The notes below the pieces were generated by a model. It was not told the origin of the DNA. It made no database searches and saw only the letters and a program-made list of their open reading frames with translations. A DNA stretch of 64,000 nucleotides, from contig JAEHOE010000091.1 in assembly GCA_016858145.1 (NCBI GenBank), positions 124,001 through 188,000 of the forward strand, given 5' to 3'. A program made the translations under genes and the position numbers. Position 1 is the stretch's first letter; each line of letters opens with the position of its first letter. This DNA comes from Edaphochlamys debaryana (taxonomy: Eukaryota > Chlorophyta > Chlorophyceae > Chlamydomonadales). Below are positions 35,092 through 46,491 of this stretch, piece by piece.

Positions 35092-37665
35092 GGCGGAGGT
35101 GCGAGGCAGTGTTGAGGCGGAGTGGCTGCGTATGTGGGTTACCGGGCTGGGGACTGAGCGGTTTGCTGTCCGTCGTGGTGCTGGTTTGGCTGGGAGGTGT
35201 AGCACCCGCTTGGCTTCAGCAGCATGTGGGGCAGTGTGTTGGGCGGTGCAGTGGACTAAGTGGACAAAGAACCACGTGTTAAACGTCCTGCGGTAGAGGG
35301 ATAGATGTATGACTAAGATGAGTGAAGTGTTATCTGCAACTCCCATGCAGCTCCCAATCCTCCCGTGCAGCTCCCACGCTGACCCAGAGCGATACACATT
35401 CTCCCTTCGCCACTTGCTCAGCTGAGTGCCTGCGTGCGGTTATGTTAACCGGGGCCTAGAGGGAGGGGGGGTGTATGGCACGGCCCGGAGCCGGTGGCGA
35501 CGCCACCAAGCCACAAGATTATGCCACTGCACAAAAAATGTGCACTCGCTGCGCCTTAGAGCCTATCTGTCCGTCATTTGATGACTAAGACGGAACCTAC
35601 CTCTCATCAGAACCTCCCAGAACCACACGCTGAACCCCCGACCCAATTGAAGATGAAGCCCAGGATCACCACAAACGTACTGAGTATGAAGTGATAGATA
35701 GTTTATAGCTTTCGTACGATAGATGTATGCAGCGTTGCAGCCGTACGCAGACAAGTGCTTTGCTTCCCCACGCCGCTCCACGGCAGTGTTTCCTTCCATG
35801 TGCCACCGTCACCCGCCACCCACACCCGTGCGCAGACAAGTAACCCCTACACAGATTGATCAGTGCTTTCTAGGATACTTAATGATGGGCGGCCGGGGAT
35901 AGGGCTCCCTAGGCTGGCATAATCAATCCAGGACCGCCTGGCACGCGCCATAGGGATAGCAGCACTGTCGTCACCAAGCTGCCGCAAACGTGCGTGACGG
36001 AACGGGGGGAGGAAGTCGGACAGCGGGCATCGGCCCGTCTATACCCTTATCAAGCCCTTCCTCCCGCGCGCATAGTGCGCTCCCATAAGCCATCTGCGCC
36101 TTAGGGCTAGGGGAATGGCGCCTGGGTAGGAGATAGATTGTAGAAGCCATTGCAAGCGGGGCCCCGGGGCCAGCGAAGGCAGGCCATGCGCGCGCCCGCG
36201 GGATAACCTGACGACAGGAGGTCAGCGAAACACAACCCGGCGCGTGGTTCCCGGCGCGGAGCTGAACACCCATGAGAAACATGTTATGATTCTGTACGGG
36301 CTGGGCGGGGTGGTTACAGGGCCAAGGGGTCAGAGGTCAGCATCCCCCCCACGCCCACGCCCCACGCACGCCCCATGCAGGGGGGGGACAGATCTTTCCG
36401 AAAACGACACCATGCAAAGTTGTATTGCAAAGTTATGGGGGGGTAAAGTCCACGGTCGGTCGTCGGTCGGGGGGGCCCGGTGGGTTTTGTCAAAGGGGCC
36501 GCTTGGATTTTGTTCCAGCGGCCCAGGGCACTCTCCGCGTCTCCGGCATCTGGAAGCCTTCCAGCAGTGCCCGCGGGTCGGGACATGTTGGCATGGCAAC
36601 CCTTCGACGCACACGTCGCTACCCTAGGCCGTCACCCCGGTGCTCCCGAAGTCCTCCGCCACCCGCAAGCTTGCGCCTCGCGCAGTACACGTCCAGCACG
36701 GTCATAGCATCGCCCCTCAGTGCCGAGCTGACGGTCAATGGACGGGTCAGAGTCCATGGCATGGTCAATGGCTCCCGGCCAACTTGGTGTAACAAGAGGT
36801 TTGTGCACTTGGTGATGCCTAGGCAGGAATCCTACCGTTACACTTGGGCAGCCGCCCATGGCGTGTGCGCCCAGCGATAGAGCACGCAGTAAGGAGCACA
36901 TAGACACAGGAACGGATTAAAGTGGAGTACAGGAAGGCTTGTACGACAGTGTCGTACACTGTACGGGTCGGTCGGTCGTCGGTCGGGGGGGTCCAGGGGT
37001 TTTGGGGCTTGGTGTCCGTGGGTTTCGTTCTTACCCCCTCCCCCCCCCCCCTGTTATTGGCACACATACAGTCCGCCCGAAGGGTGACCGCTGACTGTGC
37101 TTCAAGCAGAGCGTGACTGGAGGTAAGTGTTCATCTGTTACAGAGCCGCTTTGCTGCGCCTGTCTCTTGACTGACCTCTGACGCAGTGGCCTGCGGCCAA
37201 CAGCCGCAACTCAGGTAGCGATCAGCCGTACGGCCGTCATCCCGACGCCGTCTGCCCCCGCGTAATGAAGCAATGCGCACTCGCTGCGCATGCATGTCTC
37301 CTGTCGTTCATCCGATGAGCGCAATGAAATGACGTTGCCCTCAAGGGCCACTAGAAGGAACCTCTCACACCTCTTGGAATCGCACACGATTTCAGTGTGG
37401 TAACGTGTTGGGTGTAGACCCTTCAGATGAAGCTCAGGATCACCACGCTCACACAGCGCGGGATATCGATTCCTCGCCAGACAAATTGATCTAAATGATC
37501 AGTGCTCTCGCGGCGCTCCACGTTTCCTTCCATGCGCCACCTATCGTTTAAACTGCCACACCCGTGCGCAGACAAGTACCCCAGAAGAAAATGACTAGTG
37601 CTCTCTAGGATACTCGATGGCCGCCGGGGATAGGGCTGACTCCTACCTCCACTGGAGGCGGCTCC
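35092..37665. other. Convergent intergenic region with duplicated 3' sequence
   Basis: About 2.6 kb between the HEAT-like gene and the membrane lectin gene. Two segments (about 35530-35945 and 37270-37700) share many blocks. The second overlaps the last codons and 3' flank of the lectin gene, so the first is a decayed copy of that 3' end. The string CGGTCGGTCGTCGGTCGGGGGG occurs twice (about 36453 and 36968). No functional gene was recognised. Confidence 0.55.
35530..35945 (-). pseudogene. Relic copy of the membrane lectin gene 3' end
   Basis: Shared blocks with 37270-37700 include TGCACTCGCTGCGC, GAAGCCCAGGATCACCAC, the run CACACCCGTGCGCAGACAAGTA, and GGGGATAGGGCT ... TCCCTAGGCTGGCATAATC, in the same order and orientation. 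The last block encodes the terminal codons (MPA and stop) in the intact gene. The rest of the coding region is absent. Confidence 0.6.
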
Positions 37666-40600
37666 CTAGGCTGGCATAATCCGGGACCGCCTGGCACACC
37701 TCCACCGCACAGCGACCACAGCGCCCGCAGTGACCAGTGCCGCTCCCACCACTCCGCACACCACACCCACGACCACCATTGCTGGCGAAGAGCCTTTTGC
37801 GGCTGCAGGGACATCACTCGCTCCCTGCTGGGTCGAGGTTGTCTGGGGTGCTGTCGCCCGGCTCGCATCACCTGCTTCCGTGGCAACTGGGCTGCTAGTG
37901 GCAGCTGCAGAGCTCAACTCTGCCGTTGGGGTGACGTCGTCCTCCTTGGCCGCTGGGGGAAATGGGAAGGATATGAGCTAAGCAAGAGCTAACGCAAACG
38001 TCGAGAGGAACGAACTTACCAGCCACTGTCATCGACGGTGACGGAGGCTTCCCCGAGGGCGCAGGCGGGGACGGGGGCTTTGCAGGCGCCGGAGGCTTGG
38101 GCGAGGGCGCGGGCGGGGACGGGGGCTTTGCAGGCCCCGGAGGCTTGGGCGAGGGCGCGGGCGGGGACGGGGGCTTTGCAGGCGACGGGGGCTTGGGCGT
38201 AGGCGCAGGCGGGGACGGGGGCTTTGCAGGCCCCGGAGGCTTGGGCGAGGGCGCGGGCGGGGACGGGGGCTTTGCAGGCGCCGGGGGCTTGGGCGTAGGC
38301 GCAGGCGGGGACGGGGGCTTTGCAGGCCCCGGAGGCTTGGGCGAGGGCGCGGGCGGGGACGGGGGCTTTGCAGGCGACGGGGGCTTGGGCGAGGGCGCAG
38401 GCGGGGACGGGGGCTTTGCAGGCCCCGGAGGCTTGGGCGAGGGCGCGGGCGGGGACGGGGGCTTTGCAGGCGACGGGGGCTTGGGCGTAGGCGCAGGCGG
38501 GGACGGGGGCTTTGCAGGCGCCGGAGGCTTTGGCGAGGGCGCGGGCGGGGACGGGGGCTTTGCAGGCGACGGGGGCTTGGGCGAGGGCGCAGGCGGGGAC
38601 GGGGGCTTTGCAGGCGACGGGGGCTTGGGCGTAGGCGCAGGCGGGGACGGGGGCTTTGCAGGCGCCGGAGGCTTGGGCGAGGGCGCAGGCGGGGACGGGG
38701 GCTTTGCAGGCCCCGGAGGCTTGGGCGAGGGCGCGGGCGGGGACGGGGGCTTTGCAGGCGACGGGGGCTTGGGCGTAGGCGCAGGCGGGGACGGGGGCTT
38801 TGCAGGCGCCGGAGGCTTTGGCGAGGGCGCGGGCGGGGACGGGGGCTTTGCAGGCGACGGGGGCTTGGGCGTAGGCGCAGGCGGGGATGGGGGCTTTGCA
38901 GGCGCCGGGGGCTTGGGCGAGGGCGCAGGCGGGGACGGGGGCCTTGCAGGCGCCGGAGGCTTGGGCATAGGCGCAGGCGGGGACGGGGGCTTTGCAGGCG
39001 CCGGAGGCTTGGGCATAGGCGCAGGCGGGGACGGGGGCTTTGCAGGCGCCGGAGGCTTGGGTGAGGGCGCAGGCGGGGACGGGGGCTTTGCAGGCGACGG
39101 GGGCTTGGGCGAGGGCGCGGGCGGGGACGGGGGCTTTGCAGGCCCCGGGGGCTTGGGCGAGGGCGCAGGCGGGGACGGGGGCTTTGCAGGCGACGGGGGC
39201 TTGGGCGAGGGCGCAGGCGGGGACGGGGGCTTTGCAGGCGACGGGGGCTTGGGCGAGGGCGCAGGCGGGGACGGGGGCTTTGCAAGCGACGGGGGCTTGG
39301 GCGAGGGCGCAGGCGGGGACGGGGGCTTTGCAGGCGACGGGGGCTTGGGCGTAGGCGCAGGCGGGGACGGGGGCTTTGCAGGCGACGGGGGCTTGGGCGA
39401 GGGCGCAGGCGGGGACGGGGGCTTTGCAAGCGACGGGGGCTTGGGCGAGGGCGCGGGCGGGGACGGGGCTTTGCAGGCGACGGGGGCTTGGGCGAGGGCG
39501 CAGGCGGGGACGGGGGCTTTGCAAGCGACGGGGGCTTGGGCGAGGGCGCAGGCGGGGACGGGGGCTTTGCAGGCGACGGGGGCTTGGGCGAGGGCGCGGG
39601 CGGGGACGGGGGCTTTGCAAGCGACGGGGGCTTGGGCGAGGGCGCAGGCGGGGACGGGGGCTTTGCAGGCCCCGGAGGCTTGGGCTTAGGCGCAGGCGGG
39701 GACGGCGGCTTCAGGGGCGTCGGCTTGGGCGCAGGCGCAGGCGAGGACGGGGGCTTTGCAGGCGCCGGGGGCTTGGGCGAGGGCGCAGGTGGGGGGCGCT
39801 TTGGGCGGGTCGGCGGGGATGGTGATGTGGGATTGGGAGGAGGCACGAACGGAGGCGGAGGCGCGGGACTTGGGGCGACAGGCGGGGAGTTGTCTGCAGC
39901 CAGCAGTGCGTGACGTTGCTGCTTTGAAGCAGGTCAGTGCAGATGATCGCTCACTGGCGGCGCCTCACCTTCATCTCCCCACACCGTTAGCTTCCACCCC
40001 TTGACATAGCCGTTCAACTTCATTCCACCATACCAGTCATCCACGACCTGCACTTAAACAGTATGTTTAGCTCAACGTGCGATTATATGATCATACCTTA
40101 TCTATGCCAGAGCATCGGAAGTCGGACGTACCCTCAGTTCCCATCTGGTGCCCGCCACGGGCTTGGCCGGGCCATCTAGAGGCGGTACGGCTGAGCCCAA
40201 GGGTGTGGCCGGCTTGTAGATCCCCGGTGGCATAACATTATCAACTGCTGTGATGAAAGAGCTGGCCGTGTCGTTGAATGTGTAAGCTCCGACGTCCGTA
40301 GCAAAGAAGACTTTGTAGCCATCGTAGTTATACTCATAGTCATCAAGCATGTCGATCTTCCGAGTCTGGTGACATGGACGACGGATGCGGACATAGGCAG
40401 AGTTAAGTGCATAAGAGGGGCAACAACGAGGATGGACTGCCCAGTTTAACACCAGGACTAAGGACGCAATCATGCACGCACCAGCAGCACCCACGGTCTG
40501 ATCAGATCATCATGATGAATCTCACCTGGCCTGTGTATACCTTGAATCCGTAGGAAGCGGATCCCCCAGCACCAGAAACGAGCGTCAGTCGTTCCGACCA

Positions 40601-43600
40601 TGGGGGCTGCAAATAAATACTAACCTCCCAAGCGGACTGGTGGAACAGAAAGACGGTTACGTCAATTGCCCTCAGCCGTTTGATAGGACAGTCGTTGAAG
40701 AAGTAGGCGTCAAGATAGACACCGTCCAGGGATCCATTTGGAATATCGTAGATCATACCATCATCAAATGATGTGCCAATACAGCGCCGCATCTTGCCTG
40801 CGGTAAGACGGTAAACAGATGGGATCATCCCTTATTTATCGAACCCTCAGTCGCCCTGCTCGGCCACAACCTACCAAAGTCAAGGGGCGGTGCCGGGGGC
40901 CGTGGGGGTTTAGGGGGGGCAGGAGGCGGCGGAGGTGGTGGTGCGGGGGGCCGGGGGGATGGTGGTGGCGGTGGCGGTGGAAAAGGGGGGCCTGCAAGCA
41001 AGGCAGGGGGCAATAGGGGCAAGGGGCACAGCTGAAGCAGCACGTATACAACGCCTGCAGCCGCCTTGTGTACCTCACCGGGTTCCAGCCACCTCCACAC
41101 AAAAGAAATGGCTGCAATAATGCTGCTTTGATCAGCGCGGCCTGCAACTGCAACCAGCCGCTTGGCGGCCAGCGCACAACCCGCTGGCTGCACGGGGTCC
41201 ACAAGGGGCCATGGCCTCATGTCTGTGACATTCTCGGCGCCCACGACAATCGACGTTCGCAAGTTGGACGTGAACTCCAGGCGTGTAAACACATTGTCGT
41301 CCGAGCTGCCATAGACGATGACCGATTCCAGCAGCTCTCCAGGGTATATGTCGACGCTGTTGTGGACAGGAGTGAAGGAGGGTGGAGTATTAGCTTGCAC
41401 GGCGGAGCACATACATAGTACAGCAGAGAGCCCTGCATGCTTTTATTATCTGTCGGTGGGCGGCTTGGCCTACCTACCTGAATGTGCTGATCTGTGGCGG
41501 GCCAGCCACATCGCAACCATGCCATGGCCCGGGCTGGCGCCCGTACGTAAATTGAAGACATTGCAGGGTAGGGTACCAGGTTCCTGTGGTCCACCTGATG
41601 CGTGTAACTGCAGTCAGGAGCATGCAGCAGGGACGTCGGACCTCCATGGTAAGGCTAGTCATGGCATTCTCCTGCGGACCCTCCATCCTCTTACTCGGGT
41701 TGGCTCCGCCCGCTGCCAGGTCAGCGTCGTTGAAGGCGCCGTAAGTCAGCCAGTCAGCCTGGCCGTGCAAGTTGCTGTATTCGCTGGACATGTACAAGCA
41801 TGGATCTTGTCCTGTAAGCATGTGATAGAAATAAAAGCAGCAGGGTGTTCCTTCTCATGTTTCACCAGGCCGTGGACTACCCCCGCCCATGAGTTCCACC
41901 TCCACCTCACCACTGCGCTGCCCTGCCTACCTCTCAACAATCTCTGCGACAATCTCTCTGCGACAATCCCTAAGCCCTTACCGGGTTCACCTCAGCATCG
42001 TCCTTCATGCCACTGTGCCTCCCTGCCTCTCTGTGACACTCGCTAGGTCCTTACCAGGTGACGGCGTTGGGGGACCCGGGGGCCGCCTTGGAGGCGAGGG
42101 AGGCGCCGGTGGTGGAACGGGGGGGAAAGAGGTCCCTGTGTGATGGAATGGGAGGGCAGATGCAGTAAGTCACTGCTGTGTATCGGTCGGTGGGACCGTA
42201 ATCGGGAATAGCAGCCCGCCGCCGGCTCACCATCCAGCCAGGCCCATACAAAGGAAATGGCGTTGAGGTATGCATCCTCGTGGCCTGCAACCGCAATCAG
42301 GCGCTTAAAGCCTTGCGAGCAGCCTTCTGGCTTCACGGGGTCCTGAAAGGGCCATGACCAGTAACTGCTTGACCATCGCAGCGGCGCGTCCTCATTGCCA
42401 ACAATGATTGAGCGCCTGTCGGATCTGAACTCCAGGCGTGCGACATAGCCGATATTGGCGGTGTGGACGCGGACTGAGGTGAGCAGCTCTCCAGGGTAGA
42501 TGTCGACCCTGTTCCGTCGGGAAAACGGGAGGAAAAGCAAGGCGATGCTGCGTCAATACCTAGTGAGGGTTTGTGTCCTCTGCCAACCCTGCTGCTGTGG
42601 TGCGAGGAGTGCACTGAGATGACGGCAAGCACTTGGCATTAAGGGTGACAGCTCACGCTCATGAAGAGAGAATCGACCTACCTGAAGTATTGCGCGCCTC
42701 CGGGGCCATCAGCGTCCTTGCAGCCGTGCCATGGTCCTGGCGTGCTCCCGTACGTGAACTGAATGCAATCAATCCAGTCTCCACTGTACCAGCTAATGCT
42801 CGTGACTGCATGCGGCCAGATTGGCAATGGTTGGTCAAAGGTTGGTCCTACGGGGCCGTCCCCTTTTGCCCTCCTGCCTAATCAGTCTGAAGTACTCACT
42901 TGTGTTGGAGCCCCTCGCTGCCAGCTCGGTGTCGTTCCAGGCAGCTCCTGTCATTGTTCCGTAGGTGTCGTCGGAAGCCCACACACACTGGCCTGTAGAG
43001 ATGGGCGCATACATCCGCTGAGTCAGATGCGTGTACGGGGTGCGAAGTGTGCAACTGTAATGTTGAGGGAAGGGGGCATGGCGTCATGAGGGATTAGAGT
43101 GAGGGAGGCCAACACAACAGGGGGGATGTACGGGCATGCCTAAAGGTCAGCTGCTGCTTCCTTGGCAGTAGTCTAGCGATGTAAGATAGACCGCGCTTCA
43201 GTGCTGCTATCTTCCTTGGGGCTTGGATCTTGGCGGTGCCCAAAAGTACTCCCTCTAGGGACCGTGATTTTCGGTACATCTGCACATCTGCGTCGTCTAC
43301 GGCCGGCACCGTCATGCTCTGCACTGACTGGCCATGTCAATCTTCGTCAAGTCTTTGTCACGTCATGCAAACGCCAGGCTCCTTGGTGCTCCAGCCAGCC
43401 AGCCAGAGCTTGCACTCACAGCGCAAACCCTCCCGCCAGGTACCCCGTGTCGGAAAGTGTTCCCCTAGCCCCGTCCCGAAAGGGGGGGGTGTGTGAAACC
43501 ATCATTCCACAACCATCATTCCACAACCATCATTCCACACCCCACCCCACAAAATTTCTAACCCCAGCGGCCCCCCCATCCCCCCCCCCCTTGCCGTGCA

Positions 43601-45133
43601 CTCGCACCAGGTTTTCTCCGCCTTTGTGCCGTTCGACTGCGCTTCGTGTGCGCTACTGCCTTGCACGTAAATCGGGAGCGTCGACGAGGCTTGGGTGCTG
43701 TCCAGTGACCATAACTTTGTTTGCAACGGTCCGTTTTGGTTTAAGTTTACAATTCCTAACCCCCCTGGAACTTTCGGTACATGGGCACGAAACTTGGGCT
43801 TCGGCTTTGGAGGTCGACCGGCGCTAGCTTGATTGGCTTCATTCGAAGGGCGATCGCGTGTGATTATGTATGTCGGGGTAGGTTCGTAGGTCTTAGGTCA
43901 GAACGTCAGATGGATTTCGGTACACCCATGCCTCGCGGAACTGCCGTCTCCAATCCGGCCTCCCCCGCCCGCTCCTCCGGAGCCTCCCCGCGGGCCCCGC
44001 CCTTGTCCACGCTGCAAGGTATACCCGCCAGTCATTTGCAGTGTAATGCGATATCGGGTATGCTGGCGGATACCAGAAGCCCCTGGGGCCTTTGCACCTG
44101 CGTCGACGCCCAGCCTCAGCACACGGCAGTGCAACAGTGTGGCTTCCTTCCCACCCTCCCTCTATCTCCCATTCCCTCTCCCATTGCCTGAAGCGCTGAA
44201 GACCCTCGATTCCAGCACTTGAGTGTGCAGTGGCTACTCAGATAGCCCCTTGATGGAGGTACAGGGCGTTCGTTATGCTGCCCGCTCACTTCCCATCACA
44301 TTCCGCCTCTGTTCCATCACCTAAGGCACGAGCGGAGGAGGAGGAGGAGGAGGAGCGGAGCGCCCTCTCTGGCCCCTTGTCCTCTGCCCTCTTTTACCCT
44401 CTCTTACCCCTTTTTGCCTTTCACTTCCTTTCCCCAATCTTTGAGCCCCTGAGCCCCTTCGGAAATTCGCAGCTGCGTACCCTCTGAATCCTCAACCATT
44501 GTGCGATTAAATGCTGCCTCGGCCTTTCGTTCCTCGCCCCGCCGACAGATGGACCCCACAAACATTCATACATACATGATTTGTCTTCGACCTGGCGAGC
44601 CGACTGGGCACCAGCGCCGGCCCATTTCCCGCAGGGCGTAACTGCGCAATCTGGATGGCACATTGCTCTTCGAGCCGCACCTACTCCATCCAGTTGTGCG
44701 CGCTATGGACTGTATCAAGGAGTGCAGGCGACGTTTGCGCTGCGCGGGCCTGGGTTAGCTGGGGCTTCGAGCGAGCCGCAGTAGTGGTAGTGGTGGTGGT
44801 GCTGTGTGGCTGTGTGGCTGTGGCCGAGCGGCGCTGCCCTGCCTGTGCGGTTGAGCTAGCTTATACGCAAGCATTGTGTTGCGTGAATGCTGCGCTTGAT
44901 GGCACAAGGAGTGAGTTACTGCCAATGTTGCCTAAGCCCTCAATACCCCAAACGCCCCTCAAGGTAGTTTTCCTTTTGAATGCCTTTCTGTTCACAAAAT
45001 CACACAACGTCCTACCTTCTGTGGAGGCGGCGAGGGGCAGCAACGTCGCCAGCGCCACAAGTATGGCCCAGAGCCGATTCGGCGGAGGCTGCCGCGCCAC
45101 GCCCATCGCTGGAGCCGCTCCTCTTTGCGCCAT
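37666..45133 (-). CDS. Membrane-anchored jacalin-like lectin with Pro-rich stalk
   Basis: Fourteen exons: 45133-45016, 42992-42900, 42805-42682, 42508-42231, 42135-42055, 41811-41695, 41607-41478, 41356-41079, 40991-40875, 40797-40526, 40365-40132, 40047-39969, 39893-38020 and 37952-37666. They give about 1,360 aa if one missing G near 39465 is an assembly error; otherwise the stalk shifts frame. The order is a signal peptide (LWAILVALATLLPLAASTEG), jacalin-like domain E, a Pro linker, jacalin-like domain F, a Pro linker, and a P-domain-like module. The stalk of about 36 repeats (PPSPPAPSPKPPAPAK) follows, then a transmembrane helix (MVVVGVVCGVVGAALVTAGA) and a tail RWRCARRSRIMPA. The first intron is 2 kb; its join is supported by matching phase 1 only. 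Likely a type I surface protein that binds matrix sugars (inference). The upstream neighbour uses the same modules. Confidence 0.75.
38030..39790 (-). repeat. 48-bp minisatellite encoding the Pro/Lys stalk
   Basis: About 36 copies of a 48-bp unit (minus strand PPSPPAPSPKPP then APAK, SPAK, GPAK or SLAK). Variants differ by silent or single-residue changes. The unit length is a multiple of three, so all frames on both strands stay open, including an antisense GDGGFAGDGGLGEGAGG frame. One unit near 39465 lacks a G. Confidence 0.95.
39969..40797 (-). other. P-domain-like beta module (membrane lectin gene)
   Basis: Three exons (phases 1-0, 0-0, 0-1). Segments RAIDVTVFLFHQSAWEVSIYL, GTRWELRVVDDWYGG and YVKGWKLTVWGDE echo the P/Homo B domain of proprotein convertases (IxVxL strand, GxWxLxVxD, GxxxxWxLxxxG). 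No protease domain precedes it. The similarity is by pattern only. Confidence 0.45.
41079..41811 (-). other. Jacalin-like lectin domain F (membrane lectin gene)
   Basis: The exon phases are the same as in domain E. Landmarks: GAFNDADLAAGGANP, ITRIRWTTGTWYPTLQC, QPGPWHGC, VDIYPGELLESVIVYG, TRLEFTSNLRTSIVVG, KRLVAVAGR and ISFVWRW. Confidence 0.78.
42231..42992 (-). other. Jacalin-like lectin domain E (membrane lectin gene)
   Basis: Three exons with the phase pattern 1-1, 1-2, 2-1. Strands read GAAWNDTELAARG, ITSISWYSGDWIDCIQFTYG, GPWHGC, VDIYPGELLTSVRVHTA, VARLEFRSDRRSIIVG and KRLIAVAGHEDAYLNAISFVWAW. This matches the jacalin beta-prism pattern. Four Cys are present. Confidence 0.78.
43497..43540. 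repeat. Three copies of a 14-bp unit
   Basis: AACCATCATTCCAC repeated three times inside intron 1 of the membrane lectin gene. Confidence 0.9.
44333..44357. repeat. (GGA)n tract
   Basis: Short GAG/GGA trinucleotide run within intron 1 of the membrane lectin gene. No coding meaning was seen. Confidence 0.85.
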
Positions 45134-46491
45134 TTGAGAGAAATGCTGCGGAAATGCTACTTGCGGGCTGCGTCTAGACGACAGCGACTCGGCCGCATGG
45201 GGCGATGGGGGGAGCCCCTGCAAAGAACTGAAGGTAGGCAGCCTTTGATGACCGTCGGCCAGAAGAGTGCGTGAATGTTGACAAGCAATCGGTGCAAATT
45301 TGTCCTATGGCTGTCGATGGCGCAGTCGGCTCGCTTTTCGTACGTGCCTGTTCTCCAGACTTGCGTTTGTGCCGCAACACAGAATTTCTCACATATTAAT
45401 CGACTGTCATTATGCTGCATGTCTCAGAAACGGTCTGAGCAGCTGGCGAGCCGACCTTCTTGTCGGCTTCTGCGCTCGCCCGAAGCTCTCGTGCTACTAC
45501 TCGTGCTCCTAGTGGTCCCCTGCTGCTGATAAGGCTGCTGGCGGCTTGCTTCTGTGTCGACCATGCGACAGGGTTTGGAGGGATACCCTCCAGAAACCGG
45601 GGAAGAAGCGTCGCGCCCCCTGCCCTCATGTATGGCAAGCGCCCCCGCCTACCTTCATCAGTCTGGTCACCAGAGGTATTCTGCGTGCGCCACATGGTGA
45701 TGTGCTCTGAAGACATTTCACCTAGCTAACCCTCGCGCACACCGGGGCATCGGATGAGCCAGACTGCGGCTACGTTGTGGTTACGTCCCCCGGGCCTGCT
45801 GTGCACTGCAGGAGAATACAGTTACAATAGCCCGCTCTGCACTGCAGGAGAACACGCGCCCCACGTAGGGCTGCCGGGGAGAGAGATTGCCAAACTTTAC
45901 TTGGCAAGCCCCTACTTTTCAGGGCCTGCTGCGTGCCTGCTGGATACCCCGTCCGTGGCGCATCCTACCACCCTACCATCCACGGCCGGAGGGGTCTGAG
46001 CCGGGTTACAGACAGACAGACTGCCATGCCTTTCGACACATACACGAAATGGGGTGCGTGGGGCTGGCAGTGCCTTGCCTCATGAACCTTGTCCCTGTAT
46101 GTACTACTTCAACAGCGCCAGCGAGCAGCATGCAGAGGCGGCACTACTCGCCAAGTCGGGGTTTGAATGAAGAAGCCCACTGTGCTCTTGTCTCCTCTCT
46201 TCCCGCAGGCTAGGCTGACAGGGGGAATGAGAAACGGGCGGGGCTAACAGGGGGTCTGGGGACGCAAGAGTGCAACCGGTGTGGCTGAGGATGTTACAGT
46301 GCGTTGAGAGGGCTATAGATGATGGCAAACCAGAAATCCAGCAATCCAAAAATACCATCGATGAAGTATGCACCCTCATCACGCACAATGCAGCTTTCAG
46401 TCCGTCCGACGACAGGGCAAGCCACGTCTTTCTTAGCGAAGTTTGAATGCCCATCTCGTAGCAATGAATGGTGCCCCCCAGACGCACTACA
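45134..46491. other. Spacer between the two mosaic lectin genes
   Basis: About 1.4 kb between the stop of the upstream mosaic gene and the start of the membrane lectin gene. It should carry the 3' UTR of the first and the promoter of the second. Only short frames; nothing recognised. Confidence 0.45.

Noticed and set aside
38097..39689. Long plus-strand frame of GDGGFAGDGGLGEGAGG repeats
   Set aside because: It is the antisense of the Pro/Lys stalk minisatellite, open only because the 48-bp unit has no stops in any frame.
37666..39893. Calling the stalk gene a pherophorin
   Set aside because: Pro-rich SPPPP-like rods suggest it, but the Cys-rich pheroph domains were not seen; jacalin-like modules and a transmembrane helix are present instead.
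43094..43324. Minus-strand frame with YRKSRSLEGVLLG
   Set aside because: It lies in the inferred first intron, has no family match, and does not fit the phase-1 chain.
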